From Pomphorhynchus laevis (taxonomy: Eukaryota; Acanthocephala; Palaeacanthocephala; Echinorhynchida; Pomphorhynchidae), in assembly GCA_012934845.2 (NCBI GenBank), contig WNNJ02003704.1:186001-250000 (forward strand): a stretch of 64,000 bases of DNA, in the 5' to 3' direction. Below, one piece after another: positions 1 to 12,017 of the stretch. A program made the translations under genes and the position numbers. The notes under the pieces were generated by a model. The model worked only from the letters and a program-made list of their open reading frames with translations, did not search any database and was not told the origin of the DNA. Position 1 is the stretch's first letter, and each line of letters starts with the position of its first letter.

Positions 1-174
1 GAAGACGGAGTTTGATGCGGATGTGGATATTTTCAATATATAATGTCTCCAGCAAATCAGTATTCTCATAATTCAAGACATTCGGAGTTGTATAGTAGGC
101 CACATATTCGCATCGAAATTTATTACAATAGCTTTGTTCCATCCTGTTTCAGAATATTGAATGAAAATAAATAG
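1..174 (+). pseudogene. Possible LINE ORF2 C-terminal scrap
   Basis: A reading frame open from about position 43 to a TAG at 172-174 encodes a short peptide containing RHSELYSRPHIR and NSFVPSCFRILN. This resembles the last residues of many non-LTR retrotransposon ORF2 proteins, where basic and aromatic residues precede an 'SFxPxxxxxWN'-like motif. A pyrimidine-rich stretch follows, like the 3' UTRs of the CR1-like LINEs elsewhere here. It is cut by the window edge. The assignment rests on pattern alone and could be chance. Confidence 0.35.
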
Positions 175-514
175 GGGAATGATCCGTTCATCCACGTCGC
201 ATTAGTCAGTGTTTTTCTTTCTTCTCTTTTTTCTTTTTCTGGTTAATTGTACGAATTTAATGTGATGACTTAATTTTATATTTTAGTGTTTTTTTTATTT
301 TTGATCAACTACTCGAATATTTTTTTATTCGAAAGTAAAACAACTTTCTCGAATATAATGTAATGAATTAATTTTATAGTTTATTGCTCGCCAAAAATAG
401 ATGGTTGGCCAAAAAATAAAGGCATTTATTATTAGCGTTGTGTATCTTTAAATTATTTTAATTTAGGAATATGTTCCTTATTATTTTATATTTTATTGCT
501 CGCCAAACATATAT
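175..514. other. AT-rich spacer, no gene seen
   Basis: Pyrimidine-rich near 210-240, then T-rich and A-rich DNA without a usable reading frame. The phrase ttattgctcgccaaa occurs twice (about 382 and 494), so a short local duplication lies in the segment. Nothing else can be supported. Confidence 0.5.
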
Positions 515-790
515 GAAAGGTGCCCTCGAATATATCGTCTTTCGCATCGAGCTGTTAGCGTGTGGAACATGTTACCGGACTTTTTAATATATATCCATGA
601 CATTGATATATTCAAACGAAAATTACTAGAATGGATACGACATCCTGATCAGCAAACTATCCGAATGACATACCCGTCAGATCAACGATAATTTCAACAA
701 TTTAACCTCGTTTTTTCTTTTTTTGTTTGTCTATCTTTCTATGTGATCAACTAAACAGCCAACGGTCGTTGTTTTGTGTAAAACAAATCT
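515..790 (+). pseudogene. CR1-like LINE, 3' end only (C4)
   Basis: Codons 515-691 encode the extreme C-terminus of a CR1-like ORF2. The segment YRLSHRAVSVWNMLPDF lines up with YLRLSHRAVNLWNLLPNS at the end of the large LINE ORF at 47,227-49,587 and with RLSHRAVNIWNRLPVD near 28,260. The frame ends at TAA 689-691 and is followed by a T-rich 3' UTR to about 790. Only this tail is present, as expected for a strongly 5'-truncated insertion. No start codon or upstream domain survives. Confidence 0.75.
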
Positions 791-899
791 AATCAAATGT
801 CCTGCTGTCTTGATAACTTCATGCCGGACCGACGTAGATACGGAAATGTCACGCCACTACCCATCACGGAAGCAGCATTGACGACCCTCCTCTGCTCAC

Positions 900-3780
900 G
901 ATCTCCATTATGCATGCTGCATTTCCCAGCTGAACGGCTACGCTGATCCGTTTAAATAGGAAAGCACGGACTCGAGGTTCGGAAGTTGTGCGGATTAATC
1001 GTGTGCCGAGTTCATAAAGGAATGTGAGAAACACTTGCCCGATCGCTCATGTGCTTTTAACTGCCACTGGTATGAAAATATATTGGCGGATGTCAATGCT
1101 GGCATATTTGTGTACTTTCTTAGTATCGGCGTTTTTTACTACACTAGCCGCGCTATATACCAAACTGCTAAGGTTGCTGGGTGCTGTGTTATCCATACAA
1201 GTGAAGTTCCAAAGTAGCAGTCTACCTGACGACCAGGGAATCAGAGTTCCATCGTCAGGTGGTCTGCCGTCGACCCTGCAGACTCATGTAGGCTCCAACC
1301 GCGAAAGAAAGCCAGCGGACGTCAATGCCTTCTAAAGTAGATTGTTAGCGTCGGCATGACGGGAATGCCAAGACTGATCGGCAACAGTCCAGCCCGTGAG
1401 TCCATACGTTATCAACTTCCTTTCTGCAGATTCACCGATACGAAGCGCAAAAACGGATTCCCAATCGGATTGCGACGGCTACTGTGATGCTAGCGTCATC
1501 CAGGCAAAGTGCCTATTGAGCTAACTGGAATGAAGTTCAGAAAACCACCAGTGTGAGCGGAACTTACTGCTAGCAGCTTGGCGCGGGCATCGGTAGTGGT
1601 CGCTGAGTTCATAAGAGCCGCTTGTTTGACCGAGTAAATAGGATCTGTCTAATGTTTCTGGTGATCTTTAACCACTGGACACTCAAACCCGGTAAACGGG
1701 GACTACTCAAAAGCTGCATCGGCGAAGTCTTCACTTGCCCCAAAATCATAGTTTGATAATTTGGCATCGCCCAGGATTTGAGATACAAGTTGTTAGGATC
1801 CTGAAACCGAGGAACTGAAAACCGGAATAGACATGTCTATGCATGTTGATATGCCCAATCCACCAATGTTAACCGGTAGAGAAGACCGGAGCCATGTAGA
1901 ATCGTCGATATGCAAGTTGAGGATGTCCTGCAAAGTTTCGCGAATCACCACGTCGTACTATCCGTCTACATTTGGTAGGAAGCAAGGTGCGCACTGAAGA
2001 TAATTTAATCGTAGGATGTTGAATGCGTTTCGTAGCAGGAAAATAACGTCCTGCCTGGACAATTTCAGCAGGCGAAATCGGAGCTGTTGGAGTTTATGAA
2101 TAGATTCTTTCAAAGCAGAATCAGCAGAGGTTACATGTCCAATCAGGGCGCCCAAAAGAGTAGCACTGATTGAAGCAACTGCCCTGGCGTCCGGTAACAG
2201 ACAGGAAAGCCTCTGAATCACGTTAGGGTCTGTAGATATGATTTCTGATTTTGCCGGATTCAGGCGGAGACCAACCAACGCCGCGGAGTGATTGATAAAA
2301 TCGATGTCGGCAACAAGATCACCACCGAGAGTGCAATCATCGAGGTACCAAATGGACAAAAGGCTTTTTGTGGACTTCGCTATGTTATCCATTGCCAACG
2401 CGTATAACGTTGATCCAAGGGGATCGCCCTGCTGTATGCCGACTGATGAGTCGACCAGCTTTTTGACAAAGTACATGTTGTTTGGTTCCAGGTAGCATTC
2501 GTTGACGAAAGACGATAAACGTGGTATGCTCTGATTGACACATCTCAACATGATGCCGCGATCAACACTATTAAAAACATTATGAAAATTCAACTTTATC
2601 ATTGACGTATCCCTGTGTAGACAAGATTTTAAGAAGGACCTCATGGCGTGAACTGCAGCTTCGGCTCCCCTTGTGACGCCAAATCCTAGCTGATGAGGAA
2701 GGAAAACATTCCGGAGTATGTCACAAGCGTACTGACTGGCTATTTGAGCAATTGGGCGGCGCAACGTAAAACCGATGGTGATTGATCGAAGACCCCCACA
2801 CTTTCGGAAGGCTAACAATCGAGAACCGAAGAAAATGAGACGAATTGCTGGGTAAACGGTTCCGGGTATAAACACCAAAGACGCTACCAGGCGACCGCCA
2901 GCTGCGCCGCTCGATAGTCCAATAGGGTCCAACAAGTGCAGATGGAAGAGGCCGTCGACACCACCCGCAAAAGCTTTCGAAAAAGAAACGAATGGACGAC
3001 AAGACCCCCTCAGATGTCACTACCAACTGGTTTGTCATGACGTTTAAACAAGATGACATAACTTCATCGTTTTGGACAATAGTAGTTTGTCTCAGATGTA
3101 ACTGTCGGAGTTTTTCCAGCGTTTCGCAACTCTCGGGCAGAAACGTCTCCGAACTACTTGCCAGACGAATTGCTCCGATATTATCGCCGTATTCTATATT
3201 TTCTGAGACTCGCCTTCTTAATAAGCCGTCAGAGTCGTCCTGCTGAGAGACGTCACCTGGACTCCTGCTGATGTTCCTCGTAACGCTGAACGAAGTTGCA
3301 CGACGGATGTCATCGATCTGATATTCTACACAGCGCTGTTTAACTTCTGAAGAAAGACTACTCTGAGCCTCGTGCTCATTAAGACGATCGGGAACGCAAA
3401 GTACCGTTTTCGAAAAGGCTAGAAGCATGGACCAGGCGTCTGAGTTTGACGGATTGGACGCGACCACTTCAATAAGTTCAGAAAGTTTGCTGACGACGAC
3501 TGAACGAGCTGAGCGAGGAACTCTTCTAAGCAACGGACATTGCTGTTCAAGAAGTCAAGCGCCAAGTCTAGGAACGACACAGGGTCGGTCACGATTTGCT
3601 CCTTCTGTTTCAGGACATTAGTGCATTGGCTTGCATTAAATGTTTTTGGGTGCATTCCCGAACTATGACACCTACCCTTCCTCCGTGCTTCCTCCACAAA
3701 CCGGCCGAAGTAATTTGGAACCGCCGAAAGCACAAGTCGCATTGTGCGTTAGCTGTTGTCATGTTCGAAATTACGTTAAT
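900..3780 (-). pseudogene. RLE-type LINE, R family, decayed copy R-1
   Basis: A minus-strand copy of a single-ORF non-LTR retrotransposon with a restriction-like endonuclease. Read 5' to 3': N-terminal region (about 3,740-3,420); the RVPRSARS linker (3,520); reverse transcriptase (2,935-1,958) with FNSVD, GIQQGDPLG and a catalytic box changed to YLDD (WYLDD near 2,340); then, broken by frameshifts and stops, a C-terminal region with VAVAIRLGI and CRVDGRRPPDDGTLIPW, LLLWNFTC and VHKYASID (about 1,270-1,060). That last part matches the PD-(D/E)XK domain of this group, which ends with a 'KY' block and FIPVAV. At least three frames carry the protein, so it is inactive. R-2 and R-3 are other copies in this window. 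Its 5' end abuts an L2-like LINE fragment. Confidence 0.8.
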
Positions 3781-3829
3781 TTTTAGTGCACTGCACTTGA
3801 TAAACTCAATTGGTCGTGTAAAATTTAAC

Positions 3830-5095
3830 GTGGCAAATGTGTGCCAGCTGCATGCTTACAAGTCCACTAACAAAAAAAAACGAAAAAGTCAAGCAGATAA
3901 ATTGTTTAAATAGGATCGTATTCGGCGTTCGAAGCACGGCAGGGAGACTGATTGGCGTATATGAATGGGCAGATGATTCCACGACAGAGGATCAGCAACA
4001 AAGCAGGAGCGAAATCCAAAAGAAGTAGAGTGGTTTGGGACATGTAAAAAAGGGAGTTACAGGAACGCAAGGAACAGAGTAAACAGGACGAGAATTACCA
4101 AGAAAAGGAAGGTTGAGAAATGAAGAGATATGAAAAATTACAAGGCGGAAAGCAACAGAAGACTAATTTAAACACGACAATAAATTGTATGCAAATCGAG
4201 AGAAACAAAGTGGGATGTATGATCGAAACGACGAAAACGGAGGAGAATTCGGACGGCTGCGTTGACGATGCGTTGTAGGGAAAGAAGAGTGGATTTAGGT
4301 GAGTTTGAAAATAGACTAAGACAATAATCGAGTCTAGAAAAAAGGAGAGATGATATGAGAGTCATACAAGGGAAATCGATCAATCTACGAACTTGACGGA
4401 GGTTGCGGAGTATCAAGGTAGATGAGCGTACTTTATCTCTAACGAAAGGTTTAAGTGAAAGTCGGTTGTCAAAATGGAAGCCTAGGAAAACGAGATTATC
4501 AACGATAGGAAGAATTGTAGAATTTAATGATACGGAGGGAGGTTCGAAGCCGAGGCGTCGAGGTAGGATCCACATAATTTTGGATTTATCAGGATTCAGA
4601 GAAAGGCGCAGGGAAGAAAGATGATTGGAAATTGAGACAAGACAGTCCGAAGCGGAAACATTAAGATCGTGAATACGATAAACAGGTGCATGAGCATAGA
4701 TGAGAATGTCATCAGCATATTGCATAATATGGAAGTTAAATTTATGAGAAATCGAATACAAATCACCAAGGAGAAGAGAGAAAAGTATAGGGCCTAATAC
4801 GGAGCCATGTGGAACACCGGACGGAATGGACGAAGGATGGGAGAGAGAAGAGTTAGAATAGACGCAAAATGTACGGTTTGATAGATATGAAGAAAACCAT
4901 GATACAGTGGGTAAATAGAAACCATAATCATGACGAAGGCGATGAAGAAGAATCGAGTGATCGGCGATGTCAAAATCAGATTATAGATCAAGAGAAACTA
5001 TGACACTTCACAATTTATGATCGCGCGATATGAGTAAGTCGTAATAAACTTTAAGACGAGCAATTTTAGTACAGTAATTAGAGCGAAGTTTCAGT
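3830..5095 (-). pseudogene. L2-like LINE, 5'-truncated copy L2-1
   Basis: Minus-strand RT domain of an L2/CR1-type LINE. The frame at 4,991-4,794 shows the finger/palm region (RLRHDYGF and YLSNRTFC in shifted frames). The frame at 4,761-4,168 begins with SHKFNFHIMQYADDILIYAH, so the catalytic YADD is intact, followed by LSLNPDKSKIMWI and FLGFHFDNRLSLKPFV. The 5' limit lies in a 'CTKIARLKVYYDLL' segment near 5,060. The 3' UTR, ending near 3,830 with TTTGCCACGTTAAAT in element sense, matches that of copy L2-2 at 9,020. It is broken by frameshifts and the 5' half (endonuclease, ORF1) is absent. Confidence 0.85.
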
Positions 5096-5175
5096 AGAGT
5101 AATTAGAGTGTAGTGTCAGGATGCGGTGTTGTTCATTCACTCGATCGTTTTGAGAATTTGTGTTTTTTATCTGTG

Positions 5176-5298
5176 TACGTTTCGATACGTCGATACGTCG
5201 GTTCGATACGTTGGTTCGGTACGTCGGTTTGATACGTTGGTTCGGTACGTCGGTTCGGTACGTTGGTTCGATACGTTGGTTCGGCACGTCAGTTCGTT
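5176..5298. repeat. 13-bp minisatellite
   Basis: About nine tandem copies of a 13-bp unit, consensus GTTCGGTACGTYG, with substitutions such as GATACG. It is open in frames on both strands, which produces low-complexity ORFs that should not be read as genes. On the minus strand the array follows ATAACATACAAA and precedes the L2-like body, the same order seen at the 5' ends of other LINEs in the window. Confidence 0.9.
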
Positions 5299-5489
5299 GT
5301 TTGTATGTTATTAATTGTAATTAACTTAAACACTTGTAACTTTTCTTTGTAGGTTATTTATTGTATGTAGTTATTATTGTATGTAGTTATAATCGAAAAA
5401 GTTTACGCTAATAATAAAATAAAAAAATTTATAAGATTTTTTATAATTCATACCAAGTTAAAATAAAAAATTGAAAAGACGGAAAGCGG
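5299..5489 (-). promoter_or_regulatory. LINE-like 5' leader (ATAACATACAAA module)
   Basis: Read on the minus strand, this stretch contains AATTACAATTAATAACATAC immediately before the minisatellite. Close variants of ATAACATACAAA sit in the 5' leaders of elements B, E, C1, C3 and C5. The rest is AT-rich with the phrase TTATTGTATGTAG repeated. Promoter function is inferred only from its recurrence upstream of retroelement ORFs. Confidence 0.4.
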
Positions 5490-6020
5490 AACCCCTATGT
5501 CAGAATGGCTAGTGAAATCAAACGAAGTTTCGTTAAGCGTTTCAATCGCAAAACAAAATATTATGCACCAGTTGATCGCGCAAAATTTATTCATGCAAAC
5601 CCACATTATGCCATCATTAAGAGAGGAAATGGGATTGGGGATACTATATCCACTCGAAACTTATCAAGATCACCAGGCACCACTAAAATAATCGATGATA
5701 ATTTTGAGAAACACTAGGAGAATGTATCTTCAATCAATGATAATCATGTCAATGAAGAAACATCGGAGTCAAAAGAAAATAATATGAGTGATTCACTCTT
5801 ACAAAGATACTCAAATTTTAGTGACGCAAAAGAGTGCTTGAGCGAGTTTGTGGACTTAATGAATCTTTGGATGAAATTCCAACCATGGAATTTAGACAGT
5901 CTTCCCGAAGAAACCAAACGACCAGCATACCTGTTTGAATATATCGCTGGAGTGAATGACATGTGATATTTAGAGTTAATTATTGTTGTGTTTTAACATT
6001 TATAGAATTTTGAATAAAGC
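5490..6020 (+). mobile_element. Ty3/gypsy fossil, pol 3' end
   Basis: Relic of the C-terminal end of a gypsy-type pol (integrase tail). Recognisable pieces are KRFNRKTKYYAPVDRAKF, NPHYAIIKRGNG and TISTRNLSRSPG, then KRPAYLFEYIAG. They resemble the C-terminal phrases STVSTRDLAPCP and GQPAYLSNYY of the gypsy fossil at 62,383-64,000, so the two probably belong to the same lineage. An AATAAA follows at about 6,013. The element is broken, and only this terminal part is left. No LTR could be delimited. It looks old. Confidence 0.7.
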
Positions 6021-7080
6021 CATTTATCTACGTGTCTCGGTTCACTATTCATCTGAGATTTTATTTGAGCTAAAATTTTGATAGTCATAAAATTTTGATA
6101 GTCTAAAATTTTGATAGATTATTTTGATAATCTATCGAATGATGACTTCTATGATTCAAATAATTTGAAACAATCGTTGTGTCCATAATTGTAAAATGTG
6201 AGAAAAAAGTTTTTATCTCAAAAAATAATTTGTATCATAAAATTTTTTGTTATTTTTTACTTTATATACTTTTTATGTTATGAACAATCGTCTATTGATG
6301 AGGTGTTTAACGTTTCATATAGTGATATTCACTACACATTTTTATTTTTAATTTTTAAATTTTTTCAAAAAATAAAAATAAAATATCTCGAAATATGATT
6401 ATTCTCGGTTAAAAGCCGAATAAGCACGTACGTATCTGACTAATACCTTCTATTATACAAAATTCGAGAACCGGAAATAGGCGGTATTTAACTAAATATT
6501 ACCCGTATAGTAGAGGATATTGATAAAAGTGAAATCACATAGGCTGCGAGAACGTATAGAGGAGCCGGTCTATCAGGCATTGATGGCTAGTCTTGGAGTT
6601 ATATGCTTAATTCGTTCGCTCGATGTTCAGAAAGACTAGGTCAATTCGGGCAGATTTAGACTTTAAAATTGCCACAGTTCCGTTAATATATTTAAGATAT
6701 GCCCTAGTATACTGACTCTCAACTAATCCCACTTTCAATAGAATCGAGAATAAGATTTATTGGTATCGGGGATGTAGCAAGATGAATAATTGGTAAAGTG
6801 CTAGCTAAGAAAATCGGAAAAGACATACAAGAAGTTGCGCAATGTGATCTAATGTGCTGGACAACATTGTGGTGTCGAAGCTGCCATTCAAGATAACTCC
6901 ATTCGAGAGATATTTTCATAGCAATCCAAAAGATGCTTAGTGCTAATATATGCACCAACGTTTGTAATACCGTAAATCAAAATTAAATTAAAGATTTTCT
7001 AAAAACAATAATACATGGGATAATAAGTTTTCACTTAAAGAAAATAACAATATGACATAAATCTTCTTTCATCCTTCTGT
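6021..7080. other. Unassigned AT-rich segment
   Basis: No recognisable domain. TAAAATTTTGATAGT-like phrases repeat near 6,070-6,115. The longest open frame is minus-strand 6,958-6,719 (79 codons, with the phrase SLEWSYLEWQLRHHNVVQHI). I cannot connect it to any family, and it may be a decayed transposon or an exon. No RNA gene or repeat boundary is visible. Confidence 0.3.
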
Positions 7081-8995
7081 TTTTAAGTCCTCAATCTTTA
7101 TGGCGTCAAGTCCAGTGGGATCTGAGCCCTCCAGCTAATCCAATATGCCGCCTCTCGACTAAACCACTCGGGGTCTTTCACACCCCCCACGAAGAGTCCA
7201 ATCAAGGCGGACTATGCTGGGTAATCGAGATACAAAGAGCTTAAGAAACCTTAGCCTTTGCTCTGGGGGACGTCCTCTAGAAAATAAGACTAATCCCGAG
7301 ATAGCCCAAGTGCCCCAGATGCGCACCTGGGTTTTCTCTTAAAATGACAGATGCTGGGCCCGTTTCAGGGCCTACCTAGCTTTATTCAGGATACCTAGAG
7401 CTCCAATATTCTTTCGAAATAGCTTGTCTGGCAGAAGCGGAGAGGTTGGGAAGACGGAGCATGTGTGCTAAGGTCTTGAGTTTTGTCGGAGTGGGACTGT
7501 AAATACGACCTTTGTAGGTAGTCGAAAGTATCGCGGTAGCTTGCGAAGAGAGGTAGGAATTAAATTCGGTTAGACTCTCATTACCAATTCGGGGGAAGCG
7601 TTGGATGGCTACCTGAAAGAACGCCACTGATAGGATCAAAGTGGAATCTCCTTCGAAGCAGCGTATCCTCTTCTATCCGCCAGTGAATCAAGTCATGAAA
7701 GGTGGACAGATGTTGTCGCGACTGCTTCGTACAGTGGGGTTTCAACAACCACCTATCATGGAGCAGTAATAAATCGAGGAGTTAATTGGTTGATGTGCAA
7801 TAAAAGGTAGGGAACAGTAGTTTATGAATAAGATAATTGTTCCTAGCTCTGCGGAGTGCTGCATTAATCCAACGCCCAGTTTTGTCGTTAAAATCACCAA
7901 GTACAATGGCATAACCGCTATCTATAATTCTATCCAGGAGGTCACGGTTCTTGTGAATCTCACCTGGACGGATGTAGACATTGACTAGACTGAAACGTTT
8001 ACCGTTCTTACAGAGTGAAACTACTAAACAAGAAAGGGCTGGACAAGAATAGTTGAGAAGAAGGGAATATCTTAAAGAGCATTTAACTAAGATTAAAAGA
8101 CCTTAAGATGAAGAGAAGTGAGACGGGGTTATGTACGGAGTATAGTGGGAACAAATATGCTTGGGAATGAATCGAGTAATGTCCTGGGGGAGACGGATAT
8201 ACCGCTTCTCTTGAAGGACTATAACATCTGCATCTCTACCACATGGAAGTCTAAGAGCAGAAGCTCCTCCCGAATTCCACTGAAGAATATTCAGTGAAAA
8301 AGGCTCACGAGTACTCTGCATTGTGTTAGATCAGCTGTATGGGATTGCCTCATCACTAGACAGAGCTAGAGGCGGAAAGGTTGCTCTTCCCGCCATCAAC
8401 TCCGTCCTGGGCAAGCACTTGCCCACGGGCAGTGTCCTCATTTCCCAGGGAGGCCTTATGTAGCAGCTTCACGATCTTTAACAGAGGAACAGAGAGTGAA
8501 GCTCCCCCCTTTTCTTCGATGCATGGGGCAACCGGCAAGGAAGTTTCCCGTGATGAAAACAGCGAAGAGAGCATATTAGCAACAAGTTTCTCCATTTGCG
8601 ATAGATTTGATTTTTATTTGAGTAACATAGGTGGATGATATCCCGGTCCGACATACGGTTATCAGGATTAGCTGCCGAGGCTGCAGACGGTCTTTTTATA
8701 TTAATTGGATGGATCACATAGTCCCATTTATATTTTTTAAGATAGACACTTTCTGGACCAGGCACGTTGGTCCCCTTTACAATTTGCATACTTAGGAGAA
8801 GCCCAGCATTTATACCCTTTTTTGTAATGAACAGCAGAAGTTCAGTGAACAGACTCCGCAGATTTGAACTTTAGAACAATTAGATCACATGTGCCCCCAG
8901 TTGTGGCATACGCTACAATGTGGGAAGGTAAGATTGTCTTCTTCAGCAATATAGAAGAGTAAATTGTATCCCAGCAAGGATTGAAGGCAGATTAG
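7081..8995 (-). pseudogene. I-clade-like LINE fragment (zinc-knuckle ORF1 plus endonuclease)
   Basis: Minus strand. Near 8,930-8,860 a frame reads HCSVCHNWGHM then CGVC, the first knuckle and start of the second in the gag-like CCHC array of I/Jockey-type ORF1 proteins. ORF1-like sequence continues to 8,356. An apurinic endonuclease starts at 8,321-8,103 with LNILQWNSGGA and VIVLQEK, and continues near 7,980-7,850 with FSLVNVYIRPGE and VLGDFND. A linker follows at 7,639-7,382. The reverse transcriptase is missing, and 7,081-7,380 is non-coding, GC-richer than its neighbours, perhaps a 3' UTR. Several frames are needed, so it is dead. Clade placement rests on the knuckle and endonuclease style only. 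Confidence 0.6.
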
Positions 8996-9014
8996 CATAA
9001 TAAATACAATAATT

Positions 9015-11994
9015 TATTTAACGTGGCAAATGCGTGGAAAATGCACGCTTACATGACCACAAACAAAAAAAAGAACATCAAAGGTCACAGGTAATAATTA
9101 GTTAATTGTTGAAATAAAATTGGATTTGGCGTTTGAAGTACGGCATAGATGTTGATTGGCGAATATGAATAGGCAGTTGATTCCACAAGAGAGAAGCAGC
9201 CACAACGAAGGAGCGGAAGCCAAAAGAGGTAGAGTAGATTGGGATATGTAAAAGAAGGAAATTACGGGAACGCAGAGCACAATACACAGTACGAGAATTG
9301 TCGAGAAAAGGAAGGTTGAGAAATGAAGGGGTATGAGAAGTTATAAGGCGAAAAGCAATGATAAGAAGACGAATTTGAACACGACAATAAATGGTAGGCC
9401 AATCAAGAGAAACAAGATAGTGGGATGTATGATCAAAACGACGAAGACGGAGGAGAACTCGGACGGTAGAGTTGATGATGCGTTGTAAAGGAAGAGTGGA
9501 TTTAGGTGAGTTGGAAAATAGACTAAGACAGTAATCAAGTCTTGAGAAAAGAAGAGAAGATATGAGAGTCATACAAGAAGGGAAATCGATCAATCTACGA
9601 ACTTGACGGATATTGCGGAGTATCAAGGTAGATGAGCGTACTTTATCACTAACAAAAGGTTTAAGTGAAAGTCGGTTGTCGAAATGAAAGCCTAGGAAAA
9701 CGAGATTATCAACGATAGGAAGAATTGTAGAATTTAGTGATACGGAAGGAGGTTCTACGCCGGAGCTTCGAGGTAGGATCCACATAATTTTAGATTTATC
9801 AGGATTCGGAGAAAGGCGAAGGGAAGAAAGATGATTGGAAATTGAGACAAGACAGCTGGAAACAGAAACACTGAGATCATGAACACGATTAGCAGGTGTG
9901 TGAGCATAGATGAGAATGTCATCAGCATATTGCATAAAATGGAAGTTAAATTTATGAGAAATCGAAGACAAGTCACCGAGAAGAAGATAGAAAAGCATAG
10001 GGCCTAATACGGAGCCTTGTGGAACACCGGTCGGGATGGATGAAGGATGGGAGAGAAGAGTTAGAATAGACGCGAAATGTACGGTTTGATAGATATGAAG
10101 AAAACCATGATACAGTGGGTAAAGAGAAGCGATAATCATAACGAAGGCGGTGTAGAAGAATCGAGTGATCGACGATGTTAAAAGCAGACGATAGATCAAG
10201 AGAAACTATGACACTACATAATTTATGATCGCGCTAGATGAGTAAGTCATTATAAACTTTAAGATATGCAATTTCAGTAGAGTGATTAGAGCGAAAAGCG
10301 GCTTGGAAGGGAGGAAACAAGTTAGAGGAAAAGAGATATGCATTAACTTGCTTGAGAATGAGACGCTCAAGGAGTTTAGAGAGGGTTGGGAGAAGTGAGA
10401 TTGGACGGTACGAAGATGGTAGTGAGGAGTCGAGCGATTGCTTTTTGATGAGGACGAACAGTGGCGCATTTCCAGATGGAAGGAAATGTACGGCTACGGA
10501 TGGACGAGTTGAACAATGTGGTTAGGAAGGGTGAGATAGAGGAGCAGATATTTTTAAGCAAGTGAGTTGGAATTAGGTCAGAAGGAGAGGTTTAATTAGG
10601 TAATGGCAGCAGAACCGAAGAAACTTCATCAGACGAAACGGGAAGAAGGTGGAATAGTTCTGGGAGGGAAGTATTTAAAGAGAAGAATGGGTACAAGGGG
10701 GCTACGGGTAGTATGGAAAGTAAATTAGATAGCTTAGTTTGTATATAAGAAGAAAATTCATCAGGATTTATATTACAAAAAGTAGATGATCGAGAAAGAA
10801 TTGAGTTTAAGATTTTTTAATGAGATTTAGAGTTGGAAGATGACTCGAGTTGATTTCGCCAAAAGATAGTACGTTTAGTACGTATAAGAATAAGATGTGA
10901 ACGGCGTAGAGAAAAGTAGGAATCACGGAGATTTGGAGGGAGGGAGTTGGGAGTACGTTTAAGAAAGCGATTATACACACGAAAAGAGTGACGGAGTCGA
11001 CGCTTAGAAAGACTACAGTCCGAATCGAACCAGGGAGCATGGTGCAAGCGCTGAGAGCGTCGGAGTCGACTAGGCAGAAGTTTATTGATGATAAACATAA
11101 GTTCAAAATTAAACAGAATGCAGAGATCATCGGGAGAAAGATAGTTAAGAGGAAGTGAAAAGAGTGAAGAATTGAGTAAGGCTGTGCAGAGAATAGGGAT
11201 ATCGAGAAGTTTCCAGGGTCGACTTGGTGTGGATATTGGTGGAGGCGGAGAAGGAGGATGGGGACGAGTAAGAGTAAGAGTGACAAGGAAATGATCGGAC
11301 AAACCAGGATCAGTAATTGACAAGGAGGTATAGTCATTGAAGCAGTTAGGAACAGCAATGATGTCGAGAGCACCGCCGAGAATATGAGTTGGGCTTGTTG
11401 AAAGTAATTTATAGTTAAAATCAGAAAAAAGATTAGTTAAAGTGATAGAGTCAGAGTCAGCCGGGCGATCAAGACGAATGTTAAAGTCACCGAGAACAAA
11501 AGAATGAGTATAAGACAATGAACAGTGAGACATAAGATCTGCAAGGTCGTTAAAGAATATACGTGAGGAAGTAACTGAACTGGACGGCATGCAATCACAA
11601 GTTCCAGAGGGAAAGGAGTTGATAATCTGCATATGAGTAATTCGAACGAGGTGTAACGGATGTTAACGTTAATTTTACGTAAAGACATTGGGTGACGAGC
11701 AATGGCAACTATACCGCCATGGTTAGAAGCAGTAGATGTATGATATGTAATTTGACGAGCTGATTCAACTAGAGAACAACCAGAGCGACATAGACGACGA
11801 ATAGCAGGATCGTCAATGTCACAATGCCAGGATTCGGTAATACAGAGAATATGGATATATAATTGATTGATGATATCAAGGAGCATATCAGCTTTATGAA
11901 GAATGGAGCGAGTGTTGAATATACTAAGACGAAAAGTATGCTTAGGAGCGAGATCGACTAGCGAATAAGACAAGGGGGAGAGATGGGACGCCAT
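9015..11994 (-). pseudogene. L2-like LINE ORF2 (copy L2-2)
   Basis: Nearly full-span ORF2 of an L2/CR1-type LINE, minus strand. The endonuclease opens at 11,994 with LSIFNTRSILHKA and LCITESWH, continues at 11,632-10,817 with VLGDFNIRLD, GGALDIIAV, GLSDHFLV and APWFDSDC. RT fingers lie at 10,561-10,206. The RT palm lies at 10,199-9,102 with GVPQGSVLGPMLFYLL, FMQYADDILIYAH and PNPDKSKIMWI, ending with SFGFRSFVVAASLLWNQLP. The YADD catalytic box is intact, but the protein is spread over three frames, implying at least two to three frameshifts. The 3' UTR to about 9,015 holds GCGTG/CACGC that could form a short stem near the end. Copies L2-1, L2-3 and L2-4 are relatives. Confidence 0.9.
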
Positions 11995-12017
11995 CGAATT
12001 TTTGGCCTAATGATAGC

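Noticed and set aside
1024-1335. 103-codon plus-strand frame with hydrophobic N-terminus
   Set aside because: It lies antisense to the recognisable nuclease end of the R-1 LINE copy and matches nothing itself.
5078-5314. Repetitive-peptide ORFs on both strands
   Set aside because: They are translations of the 13-bp minisatellite and have no independent support.
10807-11373. 188-codon hydrophobic frame as a membrane protein gene
   Set aside because: It overlaps the L2-2 endonuclease frame (10,817-11,632), which carries the real motifs; the hydrophobicity is a frame-shift artefact.
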